Shown here in pieces: positions 7,202 through 16,712 of a stretch of DNA of 64,000 bases. The DNA is from an uncultured Clostridia bacterium (GTDB lineage Bacteria > Bacillota > Clostridia > TANB77 > CAG-508). The notes beneath the pieces were generated by a model. It was not told where the DNA came from, ran no database searches, and worked only from the letters and a program-made list of their open reading frames with translations. Each line of letters opens with the position of its first letter. Position 1 is the stretch's first letter. The stretch is taken from contig CAKPIA010000008.1 of NCBI GenBank assembly GCA_934162205.1, positions 1 to 64,000 of the forward strand, read 5' to 3'. Position numbers and translations under genes: made by a program.

Positions 7202-9835
7202 CTAATTTTTAGACTCTTTATTATAAAAAACTACTCTTCCAAATTTTACTTCGTTTAGTTTCTTTTGAAGTTCTATAATAGGTATTGGTAAAATTGAAAT
7301 TATTATTGTATATATCCATTGAGTCATATTTAATGGAACTAAACTAAATATTTGAGCTAAACTTGGAATTATTACAACTATTGTTTGAACTATAACACCT
7401 AAAATAAAGCTTCCTACTAAATATTTATTCTCAAAAATTCCCACTTTGAATATTGATTCGTCACTTTTAATATTAAAACTGTGTACTAATTCTAGTAAGC
7501 CAATTGCTACAAATGCCATTGTTCTTCCAACTTCTAATCCATATAAATTATTTCCTAAACTAAATGCAAATAATGTTAACATTCCTATCATTGCACCCTC
7601 AACAATAATCTTATTCCATAATCCATCTGAAAATAATCCTTTTTTAGAACTTCTTGGTTTTCTTTTCATAATATCTTTTTCTGGTGGCTCTAGTCCTATT
7701 GCAATTGCTGGAAGTGAGTCTGTAACTAAATTAACCCATAACAATTGAATTGCAAGTAATGGAGATTTAAATCCTAATATTAACCCCATAAATATTGTTA
7801 CAATTTCTCCAATATTTGTTGCAATTAAAAAATGTACAGCTTTTTTTATATTATCATATATATTTCTTCCTTGTTTTACAGCTTCTACTATTGTTATAAA
7901 ATTATCATCAGCCAATATCATATCAGAAGCATTTTTTGCAACATCTGTACCATTTTTTCCCATTGCTATTCCTATATCTGCATTTTTTAATGCTGGACTA
8001 TCATTTACTCCATCTCCAGTCATGGCAACAACTGCTCCTGTTTTCTGCCATGCTTTTACTATTCTTACTTTATGTTCTGGTGTAACTCTTGCAAAAACAG
8101 AATATGATTTAATGTCTCTCTCTAATTGAGTTTGTGTCATTTTGTCCAATTCTGCTCCTGTTATCGCCTTATCTCCTGCTTTTAATATATCTAATTCTTT
8201 TGCAATTGCTTTTGCAGTATAAATATGATCTCCTGTTATCATAACTGTTTTTATTCCTGCATTTCTACAATCTCTTACCGCTTCTTTTACTCCTTCTCTA
8301 GGCGGATCAATCATTCCTATAAGTCCAACAAAAACAAGATCTTTCTCTATTGTTTCTGAATCAATTTTTTCTGGCAAACTATCAACATCTAAAAAACTAA
8401 CTGCAATTACTCTTAATGCCTTATTTGCCATGTTTAAATTATCATTTTTAATTTTACTTATTTCTGCTTGTGCTAAACTACTTACATTCTCATTTCTATA
8501 TATTTTGGTACATTTATTTAAAAGTATATCTGGTGCTCCTTTTGTTATGATTCTATACTTATTACCAAATTTATGTATTGTTGTCATCATTTTTCTATTT
8601 GAATCAAATGGAATTTCATTTATTCTTTCCATATTTAAATATAATTCTTCCTTGTTTTTTCCTTTTGCTAATGCTTCATTTACAATTGCAACTTCTGTTG
8701 GTTCTCCAACTGCAAATTTCTTTCCATTTTCACTTGATATATCACAATTTGTACACATTGAAGCTAATTCTATACACAAATCATTATTATAACTTTTTAT
8801 ATTTACAACTTTCATTTTATTTTGAGTTAAAGTTCCTGTTTTATCAGAACATATTACACTACTACTTCCTAATGTTTCTACTGCTGGCAATTTTCTTATT
8901 ATACTATTTTTCTTTGCCATTTTTGTAACACCTATTGATAACATTATTGTTACAATTGCTGGCAATCCTTCTGGAATTGCTGCAACCGCAAGTCCTACAG
9001 ATGTCATAAACATTTCTACTGGCTCTATCTTTTTAAATATTCCTATTACAAATATCGCTATACAAATAACTAAGCAAGCTATTCCTAATATTTTTCCTAC
9101 TTCTCCTAATTTTTTTTGTATTGGAGTCTCTGGTGCTTCTTCATCTATTATCATATTTGCTATTTTTCCTACTTTTGTATCCATTCCTGTTTCTGTAACA
9201 ATTGCTTTTCCATGACCATTTACTGCAATTGTAGCCATAAATACCATATTTAACATATCACCTGTTGGAATATCTTTTTTTAAAACACTATTACTATTTT
9301 TTAGAACAGGCTCTGTTTCTCCAGTTAAACTTGATTCTTCAACCTTTAAATTAAAATCCTCTATTAATCTACAATCTGCTGGTATATAGTTTCCAGCTTC
9401 TATTATTACAATATCTCCTGGTACTAATTCCTCTGCATTTATTTCATATGTTTTTCTATTTCTAATAACCTTTGCAATTGGTGGAGTCATCTTTTTTAAA
9501 GCTTCTATTGATTTCTCTGCTTTTGCTTCTTGAACTAGTCCCATAATTGCATTTAAGATTACTATTGCTATTATAATAATTGAATCAATATAATCATTTT
9601 CTCCTTGCATTTTTGATACTACTGCTGAAATAATTGATGCAATTATTAGTATAATAATCATAAAATCATTAAATTGTTTTATAAATTTTACTATTATACT
9701 TTCTTTTTTCTTATCTTTTAATTTGTTTTTACCATATTTTTCTTGCCTTTTTTTAACCTCTTCTTCTGTTAGACCATTGCCCAAATTTGTCCTAAAGTTT
9801 CTAATAACTTCATTTATCTTATAAGTATGCCACAT
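7202..9835 (-). CDS. Calcium-type cation-transporting P-type ATPase (P2A)
   Basis: ATP-driven membrane pump of the SERCA/PMCA-like group. Domains in order: N-terminal cation-ATPase domain (1-75), TM1-2 (about 56-105), actuator with TGET (171-174), TM3-4 with the ion-binding PEGLP (288-292), phosphorylation site D331 in CSDKTGTLT, nucleotide domain, hinge MTGDGVNDSPAL, and a C-terminal cation-ATPase domain with about six TM helices. 877 aa is normal. PEGLP and a TM6 motif NLVTDSLPAIA favour Ca2+ (or Mn2+) export. Monocistronic, with GGAGAGG before the ATG. Confidence 0.93.
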   Translation of the reverse strand: MWHTYKINEVIRNFRTNLGNGLTEEEVKKRQEKYGKNKLKDKKKESIIVKFIKQFNDFMIIILIIASIISAVVSKMQGENDYIDSIIIIAIVILNAIMGLVQEAKAEKSIEALKKMTPPIAKVIRNRKTYEINAEELVPGDIVIIEAGNYIPADCRLIEDFNLKVEESSLTGETEPVLKNSNSVLKKDIPTGDMLNMVFMATIAVNGHGKAIVTETGMDTKVGKIANMIIDEEAPETPIQKKLGEVGKILGIACLVICIAIFVIGIFKKIEPVEMFMTSVGLAVAAIPEGLPAIVTIMLSIGVTKMAKKNSIIRKLPAVETLGSSSVICSDKTGTLTQNKMKVVNIKSYNNDLCIELASMCTNCDISSENGKKFAVGEPTEVAIVNEALAKGKNKEELYLNMERINEIPFDSNRKMMTTIHKFGNKYRIITKGAPDILLNKCTKIYRNENVSSLAQAEISKIKNDNLNMANKALRVIAVSFLDVDSLPEKIDSETIEKDLVFVGLIGMIDPPREGVKEAVRDCRNAGIKTVMITGDHIYTAKAIAKELDILKAGDKAITGAELDKMTQTQLERDIKSYSVFARVTPEHKVRIVKAWQKTGAVVAMTGDGVNDSPALKNADIGIAMGKNGTDVAKNASDMILADDNFITIVEAVKQGRNIYDNIKKAVHFLIATNIGEIVTIFMGLILGFKSPLLAIQLLWVNLVTDSLPAIAIGLEPPEKDIMKRKPRSSKKGLFSDGLWNKIIVEGAMIGMLTLFAFSLGNNLYGLEVGRTMAFVAIGLLELVHSFNIKSDESIFKVGIFENKYLVGSFILGVIVQTIVVIIPSLAQIFSLVPLNMTQWIYTIIISILPIPIIELQKKLNEVKFGRVVFYNKESKN

Positions 9836-9955
9836 AAAATCCTCTCCTTTGTATATAATCTAAAATAAATATATGTGCTTGTACTAAAAATATGATAAAA
9901 TTTAATATTTTCACGTTTGTCGTTTTTAATCATATTATGTATCAGAGGTGTTTTT

Positions 9956-10606
9956 ATGTTTATAAGTTGTTTTATTTTAGCACTTTCTGTTAGTATTGAT
10001 TCACTAAGTATTGGAATTACATATGGATTAAAAGATACAAAAATATCATATATAGGAAAAGTTACTTTATTTATAACATCATTTATTATCTCTATTATTT
10101 CAATATGGTTTGGTGATAATATAAAAAACATTTTTCCAGATATTATAACAAAAATGATTGGAACATTTATTTTAATATTTATGGGACTATTTATTATTTA
10201 TCAATCTGTATGTAAAAATAATTTAAAAAATAATGAAATTAAAAGTAATTCAGAAGAAAAAATATATAGTTTTTTTATAAAATTTTTAGGCATAACAATT
10301 AAAATTATAAAAAACCCAATTTCTTCTGATTTTGATAATTCAAAAAAAATTGATGGAAAGGAAGCTTTATTTTTAGGTTTAGCATTATCTTTGGATGCGT
10401 TTTGTGTAGGAATAGGTAGTGGAATTATTGGGATTAATTCATTTATTTTTCCATTTTTAACCTCACTATTTCAATTAATATTTTTAAATACTGGTATATT
10501 ATTTGGAAAAAAGATTAATTCCCTATCAAAATTACCCGATAATATTTGGTCTATTATTTCTGGTACATTATTAATATTAATAGGTATTATCAAGTTTCTT
10601 TTTTAA
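9956..10606 (+). CDS. ytaF: Sporulation membrane protein YtaF (MntP-like fold)
   Basis: Small integral membrane protein with two homologous halves, each starting with an Asp-containing helix: LALSVSIDSLSIGITYGL near the N-terminus and LALSLDAFCVGIGSG near residue 150. Six TM segments are likely. The start is placed at ATG 9956 because AGAGGTG ends six bases before it; a frame open from 9917 lacks such a site. Family members are annotated as sporulation membrane proteins, with likely cation-export ancestry (MntP/YebN). Divergent from the P-type ATPase gene. Confidence 0.85.
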   Translation: MFISCFILALSVSIDSLSIGITYGLKDTKISYIGKVTLFITSFIISIISIWFGDNIKNIFPDIITKMIGTFILIFMGLFIIYQSVCKNNLKNNEIKSNSEEKIYSFFIKFLGITIKIIKNPISSDFDNSKKIDGKEALFLGLALSLDAFCVGIGSGIIGINSFIFPFLTSLFQLIFLNTGILFGKKINSLSKLPDNIWSIISGTLLILIGIIKFLF

Positions 10607-10620
10607 TTTAAATAAATATA

Positions 10621-10649
10621 TTGTAATATTTTGTCGAATTATGTATAAT
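10621..10649 (+). promoter_or_regulatory. Promoter of the 73-aa orphan, with a Spo0A-box-like heptamer
   Basis: TTGTAA (10621-10626), a 17-base spacer and TATAAT (10644-10649). The spacer contains TGTCGAA (10632-10638), the core of the 0A box. A heptamer of this composition is expected a few times by chance in a window of this size, so the 0A reading is tentative. Confidence 0.6.
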
Positions 10650-10679
10650 ACTATTATCAACTTTTAGGAGGTATTTTTT

Positions 10680-10901
10680 ATGACAAAACAAGTAGTATTA
10701 CGGTATCCTGATGGGGAAGATGTGCTAACAACAGATAAAATTGGGGTTATGCAAGATTTTATCACTTGGATAATTGCTTGCAATCATTTTTCAGATCACT
10801 CACATAACGCAGATACAGGGGATATTTTTATATTTCCAAAATCCACTTATGGAATTGTATGTAGAATTAAATGGAAACGTTTAAATATACTTAAGTCATA
10901 A
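10680..10901 (+). CDS. Orphan 73-aa protein of foreign-looking codon use
   Basis: I do not recognise a family. The protein is soluble, with no TM segment or signal, and begins MTKQVVLRYPDGEDVLTTDK. It is preceded by AGGAGG and a consensus promoter and followed by a strong hairpin, so it is a complete single-gene unit. Base and codon use differ from the neighbours (GGG, GTG, CTA, ATC, CGG at codon 8). The CGG must be read in the zero frame, because a +1 shift there meets a stop within nine codons. Inserted between ytaF and smc, opposite to smc. Confidence 0.7.
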   Translation: MTKQVVLRYPDGEDVLTTDKIGVMQDFITWIIACNHFSDHSHNADTGDIFIFPKSTYGIVCRIKWKRLNILKS

Positions 10902-10955
10902 GACCAATGTAATGTATTATTTACAATTTTCGTAAAAGGAAAATATCCTAAAGTT

Positions 10956-10983
10956 AAACAGAGTAGCAAATGCTACTCTGTTT
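10956..10983. terminator. Bidirectional terminator between the 73-aa gene and smc
   Basis: AAACAGAGTAGCA / TGCTACTCTGTTT is a perfect 13-bp stem with a 2-base loop. T-rich tracts follow on the plus strand. The minus-strand smc ends at 10998. Confidence 0.85.
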
Positions 10984-10997
10984 TGTTTTAATATCTT

Positions 10998-13900
10998 TTA
11001 TTTTAATTTCATAGATAACAATTTTGAAATACCATTCTCTTCCATAGTAATCCCATAAACTGTATCCGCCGCTTCCATTGTTCCTTTTCTATGAGTTATT
11101 ACTAAAAATTGAGTATCTTTTGAAAATTTCTTTAAATATTCGGCATATCTAAATACATTTACATCATCTAATGCTGCTTCTATTTCATCTAGCACGCAGA
11201 AAGGTGCAGGATTAATTTTTAATATTGCAAATAATAATGCTATTGCAGTAAATGCTTTCTCTCCTCCTGATAGAAGCATCATATTTTGTAATTTCTTTCC
11301 TGGTGGTTGAACAGTTATATCTATTCCACATTCTAAAATATTTTCTTCATCAGCTAATGTTAGCTCTGCTTTTCCTCCACCAAATAACTCTCTAAATACT
11401 TCTCCAAAATTTTTATTAATAATTTCAAATTGTGTTTTAAATTGTTCTTTCATTACTTCTGTCATTTCTTGAATCATTTTTCTTAATTTTGACATAGTAT
11501 TTTCTAGATCTAATCTTTGTTCACACATAAAGTCATATCTTTCTTTTAATGTCTTATATTCTTCTATTGAATCTACATTAACACTACCTAAATCTCTAAT
11601 ATCTGCTCTTAAATTATTTACTTTCTTTTGTGTTAATGCAATATTATCTGGTTTTTGGTATTCTTTTATTGTGTTTGGAGTTAATTCATATTCTTCCCAT
11701 AGTTTATTTATAACTGCATTTAAATCTTCTTCTGTTTTAGATTTTTTAACTTCCATTTTTGCCATTTGTGATTTAAGATCTTCAATAATTTTAAATTGAT
11801 CATTTAATTCTGTTTCTTTATTAGCAAGCTTTTCGTTTTTTTGAGTTCTTTCTTCTTTTAAGTTATTTATTGTTTGTCCGCTTGTCTGAACTTGTTTTTT
11901 TACTTCTTCAATTTTTTGTTTTGTTTCTTCTATATTTTTTTCTAGTTCTTTATTATCTTCTTCTATTTGATGTATTTGTTTTTCTTTATTTTCCATGCTT
12001 TTCTTGTTATTTTCAATATCATTATTTATCATATCAGATATTTCATTTATTGATGTTTCACTTTCATCAAATGAAGATACAGAAATTTTTAAATTTGTTA
12101 TATCAAAATTTAAATCATCTATATATTTTTGGTCATCTTTATTTAATTCTGCAAATTCATTTATTATATTTGTAAGTTTTTCGTTTTCTTCATTAATAGT
12201 TGATATTTGTTCTTCATCAGCTTTTTTCTTTTCTTCTATTTCAATTTTTTGATTATCTATATTTACAGTTTCTTCTTTTAATTTTGATAATCTTTTTTCT
12301 ATTCTTTCTATGTTTTCATTTATTGCTACAACTTTTTGCTTTTCCGTTGCATATGTTATATCTATTTCTTGTAAAGCCTTCTCTAAGCTTGAAACTTCTT
12401 CTAGTAAATCTTCTTGAGAATTAACATATTCTTCTTTTTCTTTTTCTAATTTTTCTATTTTTTGTTTTATTTTCTTTATTTCTTTTTCTAGGCTTTCAAT
12501 TTCTCTTCCTCTACCTAAAATATTTACAGTCTTTTTAGCAACAGATCCACCAGTAATTGCACCTGAAGGATTTATTAAATCTCCTTCTATTGTAATTATT
12601 CTAAAAGAATAGTTATTTTGTTTAGCGACTTTAATTGCTGTTTCCATATTATCTACAATTACAGTTCTACCTAGTAAATTTAAAATAATTGGTTCATATT
12701 TTTTATTAAATTGAACTAAATCAGAAGCAATACCAATAATTCCTTTTTCTTTTGCCTTAAAGTTTTCTAATTTTTTACCTTTTACTGATGTTATTGGTAA
12801 AAATGATGCTCTTCCTAAGTTGTTTTTTCTTAAATGTTCTATTAATCTTTTTGCATCTTCTTCTGTTTCTGTAACAACATTTTGCAAGCTTGCTCCCAAA
12901 CACATTTCAATTGCTGTTTCATACTCTTTTGGAACTGAAATTATATTTGCAAGAACTCCATGCATTCCTTTTCCTAAATCTTTGATATTTTCACAATCAT
13001 TTAATAATGATTTTACACTCTTTATATACCCTTCTTTTTCTTTTTCTGTTTCTACTAAAAATTTGCGTCTTGAATCTTTTATACGCATTTCACTATATAA
13101 ATTATTAATATTTGTATCATATTCTTTAATTTTTGTAGAAGCTTCTTCTTTTTGTTTTTCTATTTTTTCTAAACTAGAAAAAATAGAATTTCTTTTACTT
13201 TCTGCTTCATAAAAACCTTTTGATATGTCATCTTTTCTTAATCTAGCAGAATCTAATTCTGATATATTTGTTGTTATCTCTTGTTTTATTTGTTGTTTCC
13301 TTTTTTCTAAACTTTCTGCATTTGCATTTTGAGTACTTATATCTGATTGCAATTCATATCTTTTATCTGTATTTTCTTCTACTTTCTTTTTGTGTTCTTC
13401 TATTTCTATTTCTTTTTTAGATAATTTGCTTGTTAATTTATCTAATTCAGCCTGTTTCTCTTCTAACTCTTTTTCAAATTTCTTTCTATTTTCTTTTAAA
13501 TTATCTTTTTTAGCTTGTTTTTGTTTTATCTCTTCTTCAAGGCTTGTTATTTTAGTTTTTATTTCTTCTATCTCTTTTTCAAATCTTACTCTATTTTCTT
13601 TATTGTTTTCTATTCTAGTATTACATACACTTATATTTGAATTTAATTGTTCTATTTCTTTTTGGCTTTCAAATCCAATATTTTGCATAGATTCAATCTT
13701 TTCTGTAATTTCATCTATTTGTGTTTTTAGTTCTTCCTTTAAAGCTTTTATTCTTTCAAGTTTACCTTCTTCTTGATTACAAGTAGATTTCATTATATCT
13801 TCATCATTTATTATTTCTTCTAAAGTTTGTTTATATTTTTCAATATTATATACAAATAATCCTATTTCTATTGACTTTAATTCTTCTTTTAAATTCAAAT

Positions 13901-14543
13901 ATTTTTTAGCCTTTTCTGCTTGTTGTTGTAGTGGTTCAATGTTTGATTCTATTTCTGTTAATATATCATTAATTCTAAGTAAGTTTAATTTTGTATGTTC
14001 TAATTTTTTCTCTGATTCTGCTTTTCTTGTTCTGTATTTTACAATCCCCGCAGCTTCTTCAAAAATATGTCTTCTATCTTCTGATTTATTACTTAAAATT
14101 TCATCTATTTTTCCTTGACCAATTATAGAATATCCATCTTTTCCTATACCTGTATCCATAAACAATTCTAATATATCTTTTAATCTACATGGTACTTTAT
14201 TTATATAATAACCAGTTTCACCACTTCTATATATTTTTCTTGTTACTGTTACTTCTGCATACTCTATTGGTAAAGTTCCATCTTCATTATCAAATACCAA
14301 TGACGCTTCTGCAAAACCTAATGATTTTCTATTTTGAGTTCCAGCAAATATAATATCATTAGATTTTGCTCCTCTTAATGATTTCATACTTTGCTCTCCT
14401 AAAACCCATCTTATAGCATCTGAAATATTACTTTTTCCTGAGCCATTAGGTCCTATAACACTTGTTATTCCTGGCATAAATTCTAATACTGTTTTATCTG
14501 CAAATGACTTAAATCCTTGTAATTCTAATCTTTTTAAATACAT
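10998..14543 (-). CDS. smc: Chromosome segregation protein SMC
   Basis: ATPase of the condensin-like SMC-ScpAB complex. Walker A GPNGSGKSN (31-39), long coiled coils (about 170-510 and 670-1010), a hinge with conserved glycines (GKGMHGVL... about 515-640), then the C-terminal ABC signature LLSGGEKAF and Walker B FCVLDEIEAALDD. 1181 aa is typical. AAGGTGG precedes the ATG. In many Firmicutes smc follows rnc and ftsY; here rnc lies 30 kb away, next to a radical SAM gene. Confidence 0.97.
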   Translation of the reverse strand: MYLKRLELQGFKSFADKTVLEFMPGITSVIGPNGSGKSNISDAIRWVLGEQSMKSLRGAKSNDIIFAGTQNRKSLGFAEASLVFDNEDGTLPIEYAEVTVTRKIYRSGETGYYINKVPCRLKDILELFMDTGIGKDGYSIIGQGKIDEILSNKSEDRRHIFEEAAGIVKYRTRKAESEKKLEHTKLNLLRINDILTEIESNIEPLQQQAEKAKKYLNLKEELKSIEIGLFVYNIEKYKQTLEEIINDEDIMKSTCNQEEGKLERIKALKEELKTQIDEITEKIESMQNIGFESQKEIEQLNSNISVCNTRIENNKENRVRFEKEIEEIKTKITSLEEEIKQKQAKKDNLKENRKKFEKELEEKQAELDKLTSKLSKKEIEIEEHKKKVEENTDKRYELQSDISTQNANAESLEKRKQQIKQEITTNISELDSARLRKDDISKGFYEAESKRNSIFSSLEKIEKQKEEASTKIKEYDTNINNLYSEMRIKDSRRKFLVETEKEKEGYIKSVKSLLNDCENIKDLGKGMHGVLANIISVPKEYETAIEMCLGASLQNVVTETEEDAKRLIEHLRKNNLGRASFLPITSVKGKKLENFKAKEKGIIGIASDLVQFNKKYEPIILNLLGRTVIVDNMETAIKVAKQNNYSFRIITIEGDLINPSGAITGGSVAKKTVNILGRGREIESLEKEIKKIKQKIEKLEKEKEEYVNSQEDLLEEVSSLEKALQEIDITYATEKQKVVAINENIERIEKRLSKLKEETVNIDNQKIEIEEKKKADEEQISTINEENEKLTNIINEFAELNKDDQKYIDDLNFDITNLKISVSSFDESETSINEISDMINNDIENNKKSMENKEKQIHQIEEDNKELEKNIEETKQKIEEVKKQVQTSGQTINNLKEERTQKNEKLANKETELNDQFKIIEDLKSQMAKMEVKKSKTEEDLNAVINKLWEEYELTPNTIKEYQKPDNIALTQKKVNNLRADIRDLGSVNVDSIEEYKTLKERYDFMCEQRLDLENTMSKLRKMIQEMTEVMKEQFKTQFEIINKNFGEVFRELFGGGKAELTLADEENILECGIDITVQPPGKKLQNMMLLSGGEKAFTAIALLFAILKINPAPFCVLDEIEAALDDVNVFRYAEYLKKFSKDTQFLVITHRKGTMEAADTVYGITMEENGISKLLSMKLK

Positions 14544-14637
14544 TTAGACCACCTTTATTTTTTCTTCTCTTCTTATTTATATATCATTTTTCGACTTTTG
14601 TAAAGTTGAGCTATATTTATTGCTATAGAATTAATTG

Positions 14638-15135
14638 TTAGTCAAAATAACTACTTATTTCCTCTAAATTCTCAAAACCTTTTTGTCTTAAAACATCATA
14701 AACAACTATAGCTACTGAGTTAGACAAATTTAATGATCTTAATGTTTCTCTCATTGGGATTCTTATTGTTTTATCTATATACTTCATTAAAATATCTTCT
14801 GGTAAACCTTTTGTTTCTTTACCAAAAAGAAGAAATACTTCATCCATATTTTTATAATCTGGTTCTGAGTATACATGTTTTCCTTTTGTTGTTACAAAAA
14901 ACATGTTATTTTCTTCTGGTTTATATTTTTCTAAAAACTCCTCAAATGATGTGTGTTCTTCTATTTCTAATTTATCCCAATAATCTAATCCAGCTCTTTT
15001 TACTTGTTTTTCCGAAATACTAAATCCTAGAGGATATACTAAATGCAATTTACCTCCTGTTGCTGCACATGTTCTTGCAATATTTCCAGTATTTTGTGGT
15101 ATTTCTGGTTCTACTAATACAACATTTAATTTCAT
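14638..15135 (-). CDS. trmL: tRNA (cytidine(34)-2'-O)-methyltransferase TrmL
   Basis: SPOUT-class methylase acting on the wobble base of tRNA-Leu. VLVEPEIPQNTGNIARTCAA at the N-terminus, LVYPLGF, LLFGKETKGLP and IPMRETLRSLNLSNSVAIV near the C-terminus are the SPOUT motifs 1-3 that form the knotted SAM site. 165 aa, no RNA-binding extension, as expected for TrmL. Upstream of smc on the same strand. Confidence 0.94.
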   Translation of the reverse strand: MKLNVVLVEPEIPQNTGNIARTCAATGGKLHLVYPLGFSISEKQVKRAGLDYWDKLEIEEHTSFEEFLEKYKPEENNMFFVTTKGKHVYSEPDYKNMDEVFLLFGKETKGLPEDILMKYIDKTIRIPMRETLRSLNLSNSVAIVVYDVLRQKGFENLEEISSYFD

Positions 15136-15215
15136 TTTTATTCGCCTCTCTATTATAAAACTTATATTTTTAACTACAATAGCTAGATTGTATCATAAAT
15201 TTAAATAAAAATAAA

Positions 15216-15235
15216 GGCTTACTTAAAAGTAAGCC
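15216..15235 (-). terminator. Terminator of the 155-aa membrane protein gene
   Basis: GGCTTACTT / AAGTAAGCC stem, with a T-rich tract following on the minus strand. Confidence 0.8.
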
Positions 15236-15250
15236 CTCTATATTTTTTTA

Positions 15251-15718
15251 TTATTTTGCAACAACTTTAAAATCATAAGCATTTGCATAATCTAATGTCA
15301 TACTTGTATTAAATTGTGTTGATGCTCCATTTTCTAATGGTGCTATAATTCCGCCAACTGTTACAATTTCTTTTCCTTCTTTGTCTAATAATGTAACATC
15401 TACTAATTGCATTTCTGTTGCTTTTCCAGTATTATTTTTTACATCTGCTAATAATACTGACATTCCATCTTTCATTGTTAATTGAATGTTTCCAAATTCT
15501 AGTCCATTAACTATTTTTGTTTCACTTAATTTTGAACTAGTATTTAATTTTGTTCCATCTTCTAATACTTTAACAAATTCTTCTTTTACAGTATTATTTT
15601 CTTCTGTATTTGAATCTGTATTTGTTTTTTTACCTCTTGTAGCAAAGAATATTACTGCAATTATGATTATAGCTACTACAATTAAAATAATTATTCCTTT
15701 TTTTTCATTAGCTTTCAT
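15251..15718 (-). CDS. Membrane-anchored protein with FxLYD-like extracellular domain
   Basis: A single N-terminal TM helix (about 8-27, IIILIVVAIIIIAVIFFATR) is followed by an Asn/Thr/Glu-rich linker and an extracellular beta domain (about 50-155). The domain has the pattern of FxLYD/DUF-type beta sandwiches (LEFGNIQLTM, LLADVKNNTGK, VDVTLLDKEGK). No lipobox or catalytic motif. Function unknown. Divergent from purC. Confidence 0.7.
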   Translation of the reverse strand: MKANEKKGIIILIVVAIIIIAVIFFATRGKKTNTDSNTEENNTVKEEFVKVLEDGTKLNTSSKLSETKIVNGLEFGNIQLTMKDGMSVLLADVKNNTGKATEMQLVDVTLLDKEGKEIVTVGGIIAPLENGASTQFNTSMTLDYANAYDFKVVAK

Positions 15719-15830
15719 AACTTTCTTCCTTTCTTTTGTTTAATTTATATTTATTAGTATATATTATACTTAAATTTTTTTCAATAGTTTTTTATTATTT
15801 TTTATATTATTTTTATATTAACATAATTAG

Positions 15831-15859
15831 TTGATTTCTATGATTATATATGTTATAAT
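15831..15859 (+). promoter_or_regulatory. Promoter of purC
   Basis: TTGATT (15831-15836), a 17-base spacer and TATAAT (15854-15859). The leader of about 55 bases is too short for a purine riboswitch and none is seen. Confidence 0.65.
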
Positions 15860-15922
15860 ACTTCTTATAACCGTACCTTTTTTATATTTAGCAATTATTT
15901 TTGCTAAAATGGAGGATTTAAA

Positions 15923-16651
15923 ATGGAAAATGTAACCGAAGTAGTAAGAGGCAAAAAGATCTATGAAGGAAAGGCCAACACGCTGTATGAAACAAATAAT
16001 CCAAATCTTTTAGAGATGGAATCCACAGATCGTATTTCAGCAGGAAACGGTGAAAAGCGGGATGTAGTTGAAGGTAAAGGACTTACCAATAACACAATCT
16101 CAACTGCACTGTTCAGACTTTTTGAAAAAGAAGGCGTCCCTACGCACTTTGTTTGCAATGGAAGTAATAAACATTCCAAAATTGTGAAGAAAGCAAATAT
16201 GATTAAGCTGGAAGTAATTGGAAGATTCATTTCAGCCGGCAGTTTTTGCAAACGTTATGGAATTAATCCTGGTATTCATTTTCAAGGCATGACATATGAA
16301 TTATGCTTAAAAGATGATGTATTAGGAGATCCATTCGTCTCAGAATCGGCTGCAGCTTATGCTCTTGGAGTAGCAACAAACGATCAACTTAGAGAAATTA
16401 AAAATTATACTTACATTATAGGCATTATTGCTCAAAAATTCTTTAAGCAGTTTGATTTAACGTTAGTGGATTTCAAGGTTGAGTTCGGTCTTGATAAAGA
16501 CGGCAAAATTATCCTGTGTGATGAATTTTCACCAGATACATGCCGACTTTGGGATAAGGATGGAAAATCATTTGATAAGGATGTTTTCAGGAAGGGTCTT
16601 GGAAATGTTGAAGAAACGTATAAGGCTATTCTGGAAAAAATCCAGAAATAA
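15923..16651 (+). CDS. purC: SAICAR synthetase PurC, solitary and GC-richer than neighbours
   Basis: Catalyses ATP-dependent ligation of aspartate to CAIR in purine synthesis. GKAN..Y at 15-22, ESTDRISAGNGEKRDVVEGK (30-50), IEVIGR-type motif (LEVIGRF), and DEFSPDTCRLWD (about 195-206), which holds active-site residues. 242 aa is normal. No other pur gene lies in the window. Codon use (ACG, CTG, GTC, ATC, CGG) is distinct from the flanking genes, and it is a complete unit with its own promoter, GGAGG and terminator. I infer acquisition by transfer. One in-frame CGG (in GEKRDV) has to be read as an amino acid. Confidence 0.94.
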   Translation: MENVTEVVRGKKIYEGKANTLYETNNPNLLEMESTDRISAGNGEKRDVVEGKGLTNNTISTALFRLFEKEGVPTHFVCNGSNKHSKIVKKANMIKLEVIGRFISAGSFCKRYGINPGIHFQGMTYELCLKDDVLGDPFVSESAAAYALGVATNDQLREIKNYTYIIGIIAQKFFKQFDLTLVDFKVEFGLDKDGKIILCDEFSPDTCRLWDKDGKSFDKDVFRKGLGNVEETYKAILEKIQK

Positions 16652-16682
16652 TTTGTCACTATTAACTAGGTTACGGTTATTT

Positions 16683-16709
16683 AAAAGGAGTTCATATTGA
16701 GCTCCTTTT
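16683..16709 (+). terminator. Terminator of purC
   Basis: AAAAGGAG / CTCCTTTT stem followed by CTTTTATTTTTT. It also abuts the 3' end of the convergent methylase gene. Confidence 0.75.
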
Positions 16710-16712
16710 CTT

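Noticed and set aside
9814..10131. Minus-strand frame of 105 codons overlapping ytaF
   Set aside because: It is the antisense of the ytaF coding region and has no ribosome-binding site or family.
15860..15922. Purine riboswitch before purC
   Set aside because: The leader is too short and lacks the conserved purine-aptamer loops.
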